This document shows positions 27,782 through 37,459 of a stretch of 64,000 nucleotides of DNA, in pieces; positions within the stretch are counted from its first letter, which is position 1; each line of letters opens with the position of its first letter. The notes under the pieces are model-generated. The model was not told where the DNA came from. It searched no databases and saw only the letters and a program-made list of their open reading frames with translations. This DNA is from Thioclava marina (GTDB lineage: Bacteria; Pseudomonadota; Alphaproteobacteria; Rhodobacterales; Rhodobacteraceae): the NCBI RefSeq assembly GCF_002020135.1, contig NZ_MPZS01000001.1, forward strand, positions 1,426,001-1,490,000, given 5' to 3'. A program made the position numbers and the translations under genes.

Positions 27782-30121
27782 ATGCCGACCGTGAAAGAAA
27801 TCCTTGAGACGATGGATTATGGCCCCGCCCCCGAGAGTGCCTCGGAGGTGATGGCCTGGCTGAAGGACCGTGGCGATTTCGGTCACTTCATTGATGGCGG
27901 TTTCACCAAGCCGGGCGATGGGTTCGCCACCGAGAACCCCGCCACGGGCGAGGTGTTGGCCAAGGTCACGCAAGGCAGCCCAGAGGATGTCGAGGCTGCG
28001 GTGAAGGCCGCCCGCAAAGCCGCGCCGAAATGGGCGGGGCTCTCGGGCCATGAGCGCGCGAAATACCTCTACGCGATCGCGCGCCACCTGCAAAAACGCG
28101 CACGCTTCCTTGCGGTGCTGGAAACGCTCGACAACGGCAAGCCGATCCGTGAGAGCCGCGACATCGACATCCCGCTCGCGATCCGCCATTTTTACCATCA
28201 TGCGGGCTGGGCCGAACTGGTGGCCGAGGAATTCCCGAACCACGCGCCGCACGGCGTCTGCGGCCAGATCATCCCGTGGAACTTCCCGCTGCTGATGCTG
28301 GCCTGGAAGGTCGCGCCTGCGCTGGCCGCCGGGAACACGGTCGTTCTGAAACCCGCCGAATACACCCCGCTGACCGCGCTGGCCCTCGCCGAGATCTGCG
28401 CCGAGATCGGCCTGCCCAAAGGCGTCGTGAACATCGTGACCGGCGACGGCGCGACCGGCGCCGCGCTGGTGGAGGCGGAGGTCGACAAGATCGCCTTCAC
28501 CGGCTCGACCGAGGTGGGCCGCATCATCCGCCGCGCCACCGCCGGGACGGCCAAGGCCCTGACGCTGGAACTGGGCGGTAAATCCCCCTTCATCGTCTTT
28601 CCCGACGCCGATCTCGATGCCGCCGTCGAAGGCGTGGTCGATGCGATCTGGTTCAACCAGGGTCAGGTCTGCTGCGCGGGCTCGCGCATCCTCGTCTCCG
28701 AGGCCGTCGCGCAGGAATTCACCGCACGGCTGACCGCGCGCCTGCACAAGCTGCGCGTGGGCGACCCGCTGGATAAATGCACCGATATGGGCGCGATCGT
28801 GCATCCGACCCAGCTCGCGCGCATCCGCGATCTCGTCTCGCAGGGCGAGGCCGCAGGTGCGACGCTCGTCCAGCCCGAGACGCAACTGCCCGTGAAAGGC
28901 TCGTTCTTCGCGCCCGGCCTGCTGACCGGCGCGGAACCCGCGAACCCGGCCAGCGTCGAGGAAATCTTCGGCCCCGTCGCCACGCTTACCACCTTCCGCA
29001 CGCCCTCTGAAGCCGTGCAGCTCGCCAATACCACGCGCTACGGCCTCTCGGCCTCGATCTGGTCGGAGAACGTGACGCTCGCGATGGATGTCGCGGCGCA
29101 GGCGAAGGCGGGCGTGGTCTGGATCAACTGCACCAACCAATTCGACGCGGCCGCAGGCTTCGGCGGGATGCGCGAAAGCGGCTTCGGCCGCGAAGGCGGG
29201 CGCGAGGGGATGCTGGCCTATCTCAAGACCCCCGAGCCAAAAGCGAAACCCGAGGCGAAGACCCCCGATTTCGCCGCCCAACCCTCGCCCGACACCCCGA
29301 GCGCCGCCACGATCGACCGCACGCCGAAACTCTATATCGGCGGCAAACAGGCGCGCCCCGATAGCGGGCAGAGCTACACGATCGCCGTGAAGGGCCGCGA
29401 GCTGGGCCTCGCGCCGCTGGGCTCGCGCAAGGATATTCGCAACGCGGTCGAGGCCGCGCATAAGGCGGGCGGCTGGGGCAAGCAGACCGGGCATAACCGG
29501 GCGCAGGTGATCTACTACATCGCCGAGAACCTCGCCGCGCGCGCCGAGGAATTCGCGGCACGGCTGAAAGAGGCAGGCCACGACCCGAAAGAGGCCGAGG
29601 CCACCGTGCAGCGCGCCTTCTATTACGCCGCCTGGGCCGACAAGCTCGACGGCGCGGTGAAATCGACGCAAAGCGCCAAGATCACCGTCGCGATGAACGA
29701 GCCCTGGGGCGTTATGGGTATCGCCTGCCCCGATGCGGCCCCCCTTCTGGGCTTTGCTTCGCTGGTGCTGCCCGCGATCGCGATGGGCAACCGCGTGATC
29801 GCGGTCCCGGCCCAGTCGATGCCGCTGATGGCCACCGATCTCTATCAAGTCTTCGAGACCTCCGACCTGCCCGGCGGCGTGGTCAATATCGTCACCGGCC
29901 CGCGCGACGAGCTCGCGAAGACTTTGGCCCAGCACGACGATGTGGCCGCGATGTGGTATTGCGGCGGGCCCGAGGGCCGCGCGATGGTCGAGGCGGAAAG
30001 CGCCGGGAACCTGAAGGCGACCTGGGTGATGGAAAACCGCGACTGGGCGCAGGCTCAAGGGCGCGCGTTCCTGACCCGCGCGACCCAGATCAAGACGATC
30101 TGGGTGCCATACGGGGAGTGA
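27782..30121 (+). CDS. Two-domain aldehyde dehydrogenase, ALDH16 type
   Basis: A 779-residue protein with two ALDH domains. The first, residues about 35-495, is complete: general base E263 (LELGGKSP), nucleophile C297 (NQGQVCCAGS) and NAD-site residues PWNFP. A Lys/Pro/Ala-rich linker (about 496-535) leads to a second ALDH-like domain that ends near residue 779 and lacks both catalytic residues and the last third of the fold. This is the ALDH16 layout, known from animals and from Loktanella, a Rhodobacteraceae genus; bacterial forms keep an active first domain. Translation starts 7 bases after deoC (GGAAAG-ATG), so acetaldehyde from DeoC is a likely substrate, though this is inference. Confidence 0.9.
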   Translation: MPTVKEILETMDYGPAPESASEVMAWLKDRGDFGHFIDGGFTKPGDGFATENPATGEVLAKVTQGSPEDVEAAVKAARKAAPKWAGLSGHERAKYLYAIARHLQKRARFLAVLETLDNGKPIRESRDIDIPLAIRHFYHHAGWAELVAEEFPNHAPHGVCGQIIPWNFPLLMLAWKVAPALAAGNTVVLKPAEYTPLTALALAEICAEIGLPKGVVNIVTGDGATGAALVEAEVDKIAFTGSTEVGRIIRRATAGTAKALTLELGGKSPFIVFPDADLDAAVEGVVDAIWFNQGQVCCAGSRILVSEAVAQEFTARLTARLHKLRVGDPLDKCTDMGAIVHPTQLARIRDLVSQGEAAGATLVQPETQLPVKGSFFAPGLLTGAEPANPASVEEIFGPVATLTTFRTPSEAVQLANTTRYGLSASIWSENVTLAMDVAAQAKAGVVWINCTNQFDAAAGFGGMRESGFGREGGREGMLAYLKTPEPKAKPEAKTPDFAAQPSPDTPSAATIDRTPKLYIGGKQARPDSGQSYTIAVKGRELGLAPLGSRKDIRNAVEAAHKAGGWGKQTGHNRAQVIYYIAENLAARAEEFAARLKEAGHDPKEAEATVQRAFYYAAWADKLDGAVKSTQSAKITVAMNEPWGVMGIACPDAAPLLGFASLVLPAIAMGNRVIAVPAQSMPLMATDLYQVFETSDLPGGVVNIVTGPRDELAKTLAQHDDVAAMWYCGGPEGRAMVEAESAGNLKATWVMENRDWAQAQGRAFLTRATQIKTIWVPYGE

Positions 30122-30185
30122 GGGGGCGTTGCCCCCTCGGCGCATCGCGCCTCCCCCCCGGGATATTGGGAGCAGTTGGAAATGA
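30120..30185 (+). repeat. Intergenic hairpin repeat, copy 1
   Basis: GAGGGGGC-GTT-GCCCCCTC (30120-30138) is followed by CCCCGGGATATT (30156-30167) and CAGTTGGAA. It begins at the stop codon of the aldehyde dehydrogenase gene and its tail supplies the ribosome binding region of the next gene. Three similar elements occur at 35.2, 36.7 and 47.0 kb. Confidence 0.7.
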
Positions 30186-31192
30186 AGGCTGGGGCGCGAA
30201 ACCTGATCACCGATGTCCCCGGCCTGCGCGTCGGAAACGCGCAGGATGAGGGGTTGCGCTCGGGCGTCAGCGTGTTGACCGGCAAACGGCCCTTCACCGC
30301 TGCGGTGCAGGTGATGGGCGGTGCGCCCGGCACCCGCGAGAGCGATCTTCTGGCGCCCGACAAGCTGGTGCAGGAGGTCGACGCGCTGGTGCTCTCGGGC
30401 GGGTCGGCCTTCGGGCTGGCGTCCTGCGACGGGGTGATGGCGGGGCTTCGCGATCAGGGGCGCGGCTTTGCAGTCGGCGCTCAGCGCGTCCCGATCGTGC
30501 CGGGCGCGATCGTCTTCGATCTGCTCAATGGCGGGGCGAAGGACTGGCGCGACAATCCCTATCCCAAGTTGGGCCGCACGGCGCTGGAGGCGGCTGCGGA
30601 GGATTTCGAAATCGGCACATCCGGGGCGGGCTTTGGCGCGATGACCGGGACGCTGAAGGGCGGGCTCGGGTCGGCCTCGGCGGTGCTCGAGAGCGGGTTC
30701 ACGGTCGGGGCGTTGGTGGTGGTGAATGCGCTTGGGGCGGCTACGACCGGGACCGAGGGCCAGTTCTGGGCCGCACCTTGGGAGATGGAAGACGAATTCG
30801 GCGGTCTCGGCTCGGCGCAGAGTTATGCGCCCGGCTTTGAACCCGAACCGATGAAGCAACAGGGCGAAGCCACGACCATCGCCATCGTCGCGACGGATGC
30901 CGCGCTCACCCAGGCACAGGCGCAGCGCATGGCGGTCGCGGCGCATGACGGGATGGCCCGCGCCATCGTGCCCTCGCATACGCTTCTTGACGGGGATCTC
31001 GTCTTTGCCGCCGCGACCGGGGAGAAACCGCTCGCCGATCCGATCCGCGATCCGTTCCAGCTGGGTCATGCCGCCGCCTGTGTGCTGGCCCGGGCGATCG
31101 CGCGCGCCATATACGAAGCGCAGCCCCGGCCCGGCGATCTACAGCCTTGCTGGCAGAGCCTTTACGGAACACAGTCGCCACCGGGGAATTGA
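30182..31192 (+). CDS. P1-family peptidase (DmpA/NylC-like N-terminal nucleophile hydrolase)
   Basis: An enzyme of about 336 residues of the self-cleaving P1 family, which includes the D-aminopeptidase DmpA, beta-peptidases and nylon-oligomer hydrolase NylC. The typical start LITDVPGLRVGNAQDE and the GGSAFGLASCDGVMAGL segment are present. The auto-cleavage site is probably before the threonine in TIAIVATDAAL, which becomes the catalytic N terminus of the small subunit. I chose the ATG at 30182, 9 bases after GGGAG; a TTG two codons upstream is possible. Natural substrate unknown; neighbours are aldehyde dehydrogenase genes. Confidence 0.88.
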   Translation: MKAGARNLITDVPGLRVGNAQDEGLRSGVSVLTGKRPFTAAVQVMGGAPGTRESDLLAPDKLVQEVDALVLSGGSAFGLASCDGVMAGLRDQGRGFAVGAQRVPIVPGAIVFDLLNGGAKDWRDNPYPKLGRTALEAAAEDFEIGTSGAGFGAMTGTLKGGLGSASAVLESGFTVGALVVVNALGAATTGTEGQFWAAPWEMEDEFGGLGSAQSYAPGFEPEPMKQQGEATTIAIVATDAALTQAQAQRMAVAAHDGMARAIVPSHTLLDGDLVFAAATGEKPLADPIRDPFQLGHAAACVLARAIARAIYEAQPRPGDLQPCWQSLYGTQSPPGN

Positions 31193-31226
31193 CCCGGTGA
31201 GATACAAAAACCTTCGGGAGGACACC

Positions 31227-32705
31227 ATGCTCGACGACAAGACCGATCTCAAATCCATCCTAAAGGACCCCTCGCTGCTCGCGACCAAGGCCTTCGTCGC
31301 GGGCGAATGGGTCGATGCCGATGACGGCAGCACTTTCGAGGTCACCAACCCCGCGCGGGGCGACGTGATCTGCACCGTGCCCGATCTGGGCCGCGCCGAG
31401 ACCGCCCGCGCCATCGAGGCCGCCCGCGTCGCGATGAAGGACTGGGCCGCGCGCACCGGCAAGGAACGCGCCGCCGTGCTGCGCAAATGGTTCGACCTGA
31501 TGATGGAGAATCAGGACGATCTCGGCGCGATCCTGACCGCCGAGATGGGCAAGCCGCTGGCCGAGGCGAAGGGCGAGATCGCCTATGGCGCGGGCTTCAT
31601 CGAATGGTTCGGCGAAGAGGCCAAGCGCGTCTATGGCGAGACCATCCCCGGCCATCAGCGCGACAAGCGCATCACCGTGATCAAGCAGCCGATCGGAGTC
31701 GCGGCCTCTATCACGCCTTGGAACTTCCCCAATGCGATGATCGCGCGCAAGGCGGGCCCGGCGCTGGCCGTGGGCTGCGGTTTCGTCTGTCGTCCGGCCT
31801 CGGAAACGCCGCTCTCGGCGCTCGCGATGGCGGTGCTGGGCGAGCGCGCGGGCCTGCCCAAAGGCATCCTGTCGGTGATCACCTCGGCGAAAGCCTCCGA
31901 TATCGGCAAGGAGTTCTGCGAGAACCACACAGTGCGCAAGCTGACCTTCACCGGCTCGACCGAGGTGGGCCGCATCCTGCTGCGTCAGGCCGCCGATCAG
32001 GTGATGAAATGCTCGATGGAGCTGGGCGGCAACGCGCCCTTCATCGTCTTTGACGACGCCGATCTCGATGCCGCGGTCGAGGGCGCGATGGCCTCCAAAT
32101 TCCGCAATAACGGCCAGACCTGTGTCTGTGCGAACCGGATCTATGTGCAGGCCGGGGTCTATGACGCCTTTGCTGAAAAGCTCGCCAAGGCAGTCGCGGC
32201 GCTGAAAGTCGGCGACGGTCTCGACGAGGGCACAGAGGCCGGGCCGCTCATCAACGAGGACGCGGTCGAGAAGGTGCAAGAGCATATCAAGGACGTGCTC
32301 GACCGTGGCGGCGCGGTCATCACCGGCGGCGAGCGGCACGAGATGGGCGGCACCTTCTTCAAACCGACAGTGCTGACCGGGGTGACGCAAGACGCCAAGG
32401 TCTCGACCGAGGAAACCTTCGGGCCCGTCGCACCGCTCTTCAAGTTCGAGACCGAAGAGGAAGTCATCGAGAAAGCCAATGCGACGATCTTCGGCCTGGC
32501 CTCTTACTTCTACGCCCGCGACATCGGCCGCATCACCCGCGTTCAGGAGGGGCTCGAATACGGGATCGTCGGGGTGAATACCGGCATCATCTCGACCGAG
32601 GTCGCGCCGTTCGGCGGGGTCAAGCAATCGGGTCTCGGCCGCGAGGGCAGCCATCACGGGATCGAGGATTACCTCGAGATGAAATATATCTGCCTCTCGG
32701 TCTGA
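31227..32705 (+). CDS. gabD: NAD(P)-dependent succinate-semialdehyde-type dehydrogenase
   Basis: An aldehyde dehydrogenase of 492 residues, normal for GabD. Catalytic residues are E265 (MELGGNAP) and C299 in NNGQTCVCANR, a motif typical of succinate and glutarate semialdehyde dehydrogenases, where the second cysteine can form a redox switch. PWNFP marks the cofactor site. CGGGAGGACACC precedes the ATG. It lies 34 bases after the peptidase gene and is closed by a strong terminator. No GABA transaminase gene is adjacent, so the exact semialdehyde is not certain. Confidence 0.9.
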   Translation: MLDDKTDLKSILKDPSLLATKAFVAGEWVDADDGSTFEVTNPARGDVICTVPDLGRAETARAIEAARVAMKDWAARTGKERAAVLRKWFDLMMENQDDLGAILTAEMGKPLAEAKGEIAYGAGFIEWFGEEAKRVYGETIPGHQRDKRITVIKQPIGVAASITPWNFPNAMIARKAGPALAVGCGFVCRPASETPLSALAMAVLGERAGLPKGILSVITSAKASDIGKEFCENHTVRKLTFTGSTEVGRILLRQAADQVMKCSMELGGNAPFIVFDDADLDAAVEGAMASKFRNNGQTCVCANRIYVQAGVYDAFAEKLAKAVAALKVGDGLDEGTEAGPLINEDAVEKVQEHIKDVLDRGGAVITGGERHEMGGTFFKPTVLTGVTQDAKVSTEETFGPVAPLFKFETEEEVIEKANATIFGLASYFYARDIGRITRVQEGLEYGIVGVNTGIISTEVAPFGGVKQSGLGREGSHHGIEDYLEMKYICLSV

Positions 32706-32717
32706 GGCGGAACGGGC

Positions 32718-32749
32718 AGAGGGCGGGCCACAAACCCGCCCTCTCTTTT
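32718..32749 (+). terminator. Intrinsic terminator after gabD
   Basis: AGAGGGCGGG (32718-32727), loop CCACAAA, CCCGCCCTCT (32735-32744), then CTTTT. It ends the deoC-ALDH-peptidase-gabD group. Confidence 0.9.
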
Positions 32750-32803
32750 ATTAAGGCCCGCCGCCGCTTATCTTGAAACCCAAGAAAGCGAGAGAGGCAT
32801 CAT

Positions 32804-34207
32804 TTGGGCATTTCCGACATTGCGGACGGGATCACGCGCGGGATCGAAGGCATCGGCCATTCGGTCTCCGAGGCGCTGTTCGAACCGGTGATCCGGCTCG
32901 GCGTGACGGGGCTGTCGCGCGCGGGCAAGACGGTGTTCATCACGTCGCTGGTGGCGAACCTGCTCGACCGGGGGCGGATGCCCGCGCTCGGGGCGGCCTC
33001 GGATATCACGGCGGCCTACCTTCAGCCCCAGCCCGACGATACCGTGCCGCGCTTCGACTACGAAAGCCATCTCGCAGCCCTCACCGGCCCCTCCCCGCGT
33101 TGGCCCGAGGGGACACGCGCGGTGTCGGAATTGCGGCTTTCTTTCCGCATCCAGCCGCGCGGTATCCTGGGCGCGGTTCGCGGCCCTCGCGTCGTGCATC
33201 TCGATATCGTGGATTATCCCGGTGAATGGCTGCTCGATCTGGGACTGATGGACAAGAGCTATGCCGAGTGGTCGGCAGAGGTTCTGGCCCGACTGCCGAA
33301 CCGCCCACAAGGCGCCGGCTATCTGGCGCAGGCCGGGGCGGCGGATGGTGCGGCAGAGTTCAACGAACCGCAGGCGAAGGCGCTCGCCGCCGGTTTCACC
33401 GACTATCTGGTCGAGGCACGGAAGGCAGGGTTTTCCGACTGCACCCCGGGCCGCTTCCTGCTGCCCGGAGAGATGGCGGGATCGCCCGCCCTGACCTTCG
33501 CGCCGCTGCCCGCGGGCGAGGCCCCGCGCGGCTCGCTGCGGCGCGAGATGGAACGCCGCTACGACGCCTATAAGCGCGAGGTGGTCAAACCCTTCTTCCG
33601 CGACCACTTCGCCAAGATCGACCGGCAAGTGGTGCTGGTGGATGTGCTCGGCGCGATCCATGCGGGGCCCGCAGCCCTCGACGATCTGCGCCAGTCGATG
33701 GCGGATATTCTCGCGGCCTTCCGTCCCGGTCGCGCCGGGTGGCTGACCTCGCTTCTGGGCGGCAAACGGGTCGAGAAGATCCTCTTCGCCGCGACCAAGG
33801 CCGACCATCTGCACCACACGCAACACGCCCGCCTGACCGCGATCACCGGGGCGCTTCTGCGCGAGGCCAAGGACCGCGCCGATTTTGCGGGCGCCAAGAC
33901 GCTGGCCCTTTCCGTCGCCGCACTGCGCACCACGACCGAGGAAGTCATCACCCATGACGGGGCCGAGTTGCAGGCCGTGCGAGGCAGGTTGGAGGGCGGC
34001 AAATCCGTGGCCCTCTATCCCGGTGAATTGCCCGCCGATCCGGCGCAGCTTCTCTCGCCCGCAGCCCAAGGGGCCGAGGCCTGGCTCGACGAGGATTATG
34101 CGATCATGAATTTCGCCCCCGCCCCGGTGATCCTCAAACCCGGCGAAGGCCCGCCACATATCCGGCTCGACCGCGCGGCAGATTTCCTGATCGGGGACAA
34201 GCTATGA
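32804..34207 (+). CDS. ycjX: YcjX-like predicted GTP/ATPase (DUF463)
   Basis: A 467-residue P-loop protein of the YcjX family. The Walker A motif is GLSRAGKT at residues 36-43, and HLDIVDYPGEWLLDLGL carries the family's DxPGEW segment near residue 130. The start is a TTG with GAGAGG upstream. It overlaps the next gene by 4 bases (ATGA). In Escherichia coli the ycjX-ycjF pair is linked to phage-shock and heat-shock responses; its biochemical role is unknown. Confidence 0.92.
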   Translation: MGISDIADGITRGIEGIGHSVSEALFEPVIRLGVTGLSRAGKTVFITSLVANLLDRGRMPALGAASDITAAYLQPQPDDTVPRFDYESHLAALTGPSPRWPEGTRAVSELRLSFRIQPRGILGAVRGPRVVHLDIVDYPGEWLLDLGLMDKSYAEWSAEVLARLPNRPQGAGYLAQAGAADGAAEFNEPQAKALAAGFTDYLVEARKAGFSDCTPGRFLLPGEMAGSPALTFAPLPAGEAPRGSLRREMERRYDAYKREVVKPFFRDHFAKIDRQVVLVDVLGAIHAGPAALDDLRQSMADILAAFRPGRAGWLTSLLGGKRVEKILFAATKADHLHHTQHARLTAITGALLREAKDRADFAGAKTLALSVAALRTTTEEVITHDGAELQAVRGRLEGGKSVALYPGELPADPAQLLSPAAQGAEAWLDEDYAIMNFAPAPVILKPGEGPPHIRLDRAADFLIGDKL

Positions 34208-35202
34208 AAAAACCGGTGATGATCGAAATCGAGGAGGCGCCCTCCCCCGCCGAGGCTGCGCCGATCGAGGACATGCCCGCCGCGACCGAAGAGCGCCTCG
34301 AAGGCCGCGCGATGCAGATCGCGACCCGGCTTGGCGCGCGCCGCGCCTCTCCCATCGTGCGCTTCTTCTGGCGCGCGACGGTGGCGCTGGTGGGCTTCCT
34401 GATCTCGGTCGCGCTCTGGCGCTTCATCGACGGGCTGTTCGCCACCCACCCGATCCTCGGCTGGATCGGCACCGGGCTTGTCGCGGCCTTCGCGCTCGGC
34501 GCGCTTCTGATCGCCGCGCGCGAAATCGCCGCCTTCTCGCGACTTGCGCGGCTCGACAAGGTCCACAAGGAAGTCTCCGAGGCGCTGAGCACGGATGACC
34601 TGAGCCGCGCGCGCAAGGTCGTCACTCATGTCTCCGGCCTCTACGCCGCGCGCCCCGAGATGGACTGGGCGCGCAAACGGCTGGCCGAGCGAACCGACGA
34701 AGTGCTCGACACCGATACCCTGATGGGGCTAGCCGAGGCCGAACTGATGGCGCCGCTCGACGCCGCCGCCCGGCTGGAGATCGAGGCAGCCGCACGCACC
34801 GTCGCGACTGTCACCGCCATCGTCCCGCTGGCGCTCGCCGACGTCTTCACTGCTCTGACCGCGAACCTGCGGATGATCCGGCGCATCGCGGAAATCTATG
34901 GCGGGCGCGCGGGTTCGCTCGGTTCGATCCGGCTCGCACGGACCGTGATGACACACCTCGTCGCAACCGGCGCGGTCGCCGCGGGCGACGACCTGATCGA
35001 AACCGTCACCGGCGGTCATCTCGTCTCGAAACTCTCGCGCCGCTTCGGCGAGGGCGTCATCAACGGCGCCCTCACAGCCCGCGTCGGCATCGCCGCCCTC
35101 GAAGTGTGCCGCCCGATGCCTTTCCGCAAGCTGCAAAAGCCGCGCGTGACGAACCTGATCGGCCGGTCGCTTACCGGCGTCTTCGGCAAGAAAGACGACT
35201 GA
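34204..35202 (+). CDS. ycjF: YcjF-like inner-membrane protein (TIGR01620)
   Basis: A 332-residue membrane protein, the usual partner of YcjX. After an acidic N terminus (EIEEAPSPAEAAPIED) it has two membrane helices around residues 56-103, a soluble helical part, and a C-terminal DUF697-like hydrophobic region. The 4-base overlap with ycjX indicates translational coupling. Function unknown. Confidence 0.9.
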   Translation: MKKPVMIEIEEAPSPAEAAPIEDMPAATEERLEGRAMQIATRLGARRASPIVRFFWRATVALVGFLISVALWRFIDGLFATHPILGWIGTGLVAAFALGALLIAAREIAAFSRLARLDKVHKEVSEALSTDDLSRARKVVTHVSGLYAARPEMDWARKRLAERTDEVLDTDTLMGLAEAELMAPLDAAARLEIEAAARTVATVTAIVPLALADVFTALTANLRMIRRIAEIYGGRAGSLGSIRLARTVMTHLVATGAVAAGDDLIETVTGGHLVSKLSRRFGEGVINGALTARVGIAALEVCRPMPFRKLQKPRVTNLIGRSLTGVFGKKDD

Positions 35203-35210
35203 CAAGTTCA

Positions 35211-35265
35211 TCTTGCACCAAATACCTCGGGGGGAGCTGGCGCAGCCAGCGGGGGCGGAGCCCCC
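35211..35265 (-). repeat. Intergenic hairpin repeat, copy 2 (divergent)
   Basis: On the minus strand it reads GGGGGC-TCC-GCCCCC, then a second hairpin GCTGGC-TGC-GCCAGC, then CCCCGAGGTATTTGG. It lies between the convergent ycjF and globin genes. The box differs from the other copies by A for G and G for A changes. Confidence 0.6.
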
Positions 35266-35270
35266 TTGCC

Positions 35271-35678
35271 TCATTTCAGCTTCGGAATGCCGCCCGCAAA
35301 GGTTTCACGCTCGACTACGCCCTGACGCAGACTCCTGCCGATCCGATGGGCGAGAGCCGACCATCCCTCGGCCTGCGCCGGGTCCAGTTCCGCGCGCAAG
35401 ACCTTGTCGAACTCCGCCAGCCAGGCCGAGAACATGCCCGGGCGCACATTGCCCGCCGCACGATGCACCTGCATGGGCGAGCCATCGTAACCCGGCTTGC
35501 GCAGGATCGCGTTCTTCCAGAATCGCGCGACCTTCGCCTCGTGCGCGGGCCAATCGTCGACATGCACGGCGAAGACCGGTCCAAGCATCGAATGCGCGCG
35601 CACCCGTTCGTAGAACCGGGCGACGACCCGGTCGATCTCCTCCTCCGATACCTCGAAACGGGCCAGCGGGTCAGCCAT
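35271..35678 (-). CDS. Group III truncated hemoglobin
   Basis: A 135-residue single-domain globin. The pattern fits group III proteins such as Campylobacter Ctb: B10 tyrosine Y23 (RFYERV), distal-side histidine H46 (AHEAKV), proximal histidine H72 (PMQVH) and G8 tryptophan W86 (SAWLAEF). Such globins are linked to oxygen or nitric oxide chemistry. The ATG at 35678 overlaps the ruvB stop by 8 bases (ATGGCTGA), so the gene is the last of a ruvC-ruvA-ruvB-globin series. Confidence 0.9.
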   Translation of the reverse strand: MADPLARFEVSEEEIDRVVARFYERVRAHSMLGPVFAVHVDDWPAHEAKVARFWKNAILRKPGYDGSPMQVHRAAGNVRPGMFSAWLAEFDKVLRAELDPAQAEGWSALAHRIGRSLRQGVVERETFAGGIPKLK

Positions 35679-36711
35679 CGCCGAACAGGTCCGTTTGCGG
35701 GGTGGCGGGCTTCGGCGCCTCCAGCCCCAGATGCCGCCACGCCCGCGCGCCAAGCATCCGCCCACGCGGGGTGCGGCTGATCAGGCCTTGCTGCAGCAGG
35801 TAGGGCTCGATCACCTCCTCGATCGCGTCGCGGCTTTCCGACAGCGCCGCCGAGAGCGTCTCCACCCCCACCGGGCCACCGCCGTAATGCTCCGCCATCA
35901 GCATCATGTAGCGCCGGTCCGCCCCGTCGAGGCCGAGATTATCGACGCCAAGCCGCGTCAGCGCCCTGTCGGCGATGGCGCGCGTCAGCCGCCCATCGCC
36001 TTCGACCAGCGCGAAATCGACGACCCGGCGCAGGAGCCGTCCGGCGATGCGCGGGGTGCCGCGGGCGCGCTTGGCGATCTCGCGGGTGCCTTCGGGATCG
36101 GAGGGCAGCCCGAGAAGCCGCGCGCCGCGTGTCACGATCAGATCCAGCTCATCCTCGGTGTAGAATTGCAGACGGGTCGGGATGCCGAACCGGTCGCGCA
36201 GCGGCGTGGTCAGCAGGCCAAGCCGGGTGGTCGCGCCGACCAGCGTGAAGGGCTGCAACTCGATCCGCACGGTGCGCGCGGCCGGCCCTTCGCCGATCAC
36301 GAGGTCCAGCTCGAAATCCTCCATCGCCGGGTAGAGCACTTCTTCGACCGCCGGGTTCAGGCGGTGGATCTCGTCGATGAAGAGCACATCGCGCGCTTCG
36401 AGATTGGTCAGGATCGCGGCCAGATCGCCCGCTTTCGCAAGCACCGGCCCCGAGGTCATCTTGAAATTCACGCCCAGCTCGCGCGCCATGATCTGCGCCA
36501 GCGTCGTCTTGCCCAAGCCCGGTGGCCCGTGAAACAGCGTGTGATCCATCGCCTGAGACCGCATCTTCGCGCTCTCGATGAAGACGCGGAGATTGGCGCG
36601 CGCCTCGGCCTGACCCACGAATTCCTCGAGCGCCTGCGGGCGCAGGGCGCGGTCGGCATCTTCGGGCAGGCGGTCGGGCCGCAGCGTGGGATCGGGTTCG
36701 CTCATCGTCAT
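35671..36711 (-). CDS. ruvB: Holliday junction branch migration ATPase
   Basis: RuvB is the hexameric AAA+ motor that drives branch migration with RuvA. The 346-residue protein has Walker [10 protein letters not shown] (62-70), Walker B DEIH (113-116) and the sensor segment [19 protein letters not shown], followed by the C-terminal winged helix ending DLFGDG. The ATG at 36711 and that at 36705 (MSEPDP) are both possible; neither has a good ribosome binding site. A repeat element separates it from ruvA. Confidence 0.97.
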   Translation of the reverse strand: MTMSEPDPTLRPDRLPEDADRALRPQALEEFVGQAEARANLRVFIESAKMRSQAMDHTLFHGPPGLGKTTLAQIMARELGVNFKMTSGPVLAKAGDLAAILTNLEARDVLFIDEIHRLNPAVEEVLYPAMEDFELDLVIGEGPAARTVRIELQPFTLVGATTRLGLLTTPLRDRFGIPTRLQFYTEDELDLIVTRGARLLGLPSDPEGTREIAKRARGTPRIAGRLLRRVVDFALVEGDGRLTRAIADRALTRLGVDNLGLDGADRRYMMLMAEHYGGGPVGVETLSAALSESRDAIEEVIEPYLLQQGLISRTPRGRMLGARAWRHLGLEAPKPATPQTDLFGDG

Positions 36712-36742
36712 TTACTGTCGCGCCTTTGGCGGGGCTGGGCAA

Positions 36743-36788
36743 GCGGGGCTCTGCCCCGCACCCCGGGATATTTGGACCAATTCGAAGG
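36743..36788 (+). repeat. Intergenic hairpin repeat, copy 3
   Basis: GCGGGGC-TCT-GCCCCGC (36743-36759) followed by CCCCGGGATATTTGG (36761-36775) and CAATTCGAAGG. It fills most of the ruvA-ruvB gap and is oriented against the genes. Confidence 0.75.
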
Positions 36789-36790
36789 CA

Positions 36791-37459
36791 TCAGTCTTTC
36801 GGGGCAAGGAGCCGCAAGGCAGCGCGGATCAATTTCGCGGTGTCGGTGACATCCGGGTCATCGCTGGCCCGCGCGACCGCGCCCGCCGCATCGGAAGGGC
36901 TATAGCCGAGATTGGTCAGCGCCGAGATCGCCTCGGCGGTGAAATTGACCTTGGGCTGCGCAGTGGGGGAGGGTTTCTTCGCCGGTCTTTTCACCGGCGC
37001 ATCCTCGATCACCTCGGGGGCGGCATCGACGGTCAGCTCCGCGCCCATCGCCATCACCGTCGGAGCTTTCTCTTTCAGTTCCATCACCACGCGCTGCGCG
37101 AGTTTCGGGCCGACGCCGGGGGCGGATTTCACCGCCGACCAGTCCCCCAGCGCAATCGCGCGGCCCAGACCTTCGGCGCCGAGCGTCCCGAGGATCGCAA
37201 GCGAGGCTTTCGCGCCGATCCCCTGCACCGAGGTCAGAAGCCGGTGCCATTCCTTCTCCAGCAGCGTCGGGAAGCCGAAGAGCTGCAGCAGATCCTCGCG
37301 CACCAGAAGATCGGTATAGAGCGCGCAGGCCTCGCCCACGGGCGGCAGCGATTGCGCGGTGCGCTGGCTGACATGGACGATATAGCCCACGCCGCGCACG
37401 TCGATCATGACGTGATCGAGCGCGCGGTGGATAATGACCCCTGCGATGCGGCCGATCAT
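36791..37459 (-). CDS. ruvA: Holliday junction DNA helicase subunit RuvA
   Basis: RuvA forms the tetramer that holds the Holliday junction. The 222-residue product starts [20 protein letters not shown], the usual OB-fold N terminus, followed by paired helix-hairpin-helix motifs ([18 protein letters not shown] and [18 protein letters not shown]) and a C-terminal RuvB-binding domain ([15 protein letters not shown]). It overlaps ruvC by 4 bases. Confidence 0.97.
   Translation of the reverse strand: MIGRIAGVIIHRALDHVMIDVRGVGYIVHVSQRTAQSLPPVGEACALYTDLLVREDLLQLFGFPTLLEKEWHRLLTSVQGIGAKASLAILGTLGAEGLGRAIALGDWSAVKSAPGVGPKLAQRVVMELKEKAPTVMAMGAELTVDAAPEVIEDAPVKRPAKKPSPTAQPKVNFTAEAISALTNLGYSPSDAAGAVARASDDPDVTDTAKLIRAALRLLAPKD

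Noticed and set aside
29300-30121. Second ALDH domain as a separate broken gene
   Set aside because: It is in frame with the first domain through a continuous linker, and the two-domain form with an inactive C-terminal domain is the known ALDH16 layout.
27731-31069. 1112-codon open frame on the minus strand
   Set aside because: It lies opposite the ALDH16 and P1 peptidase genes, crosses a repeat hairpin, and has antisense-type composition.
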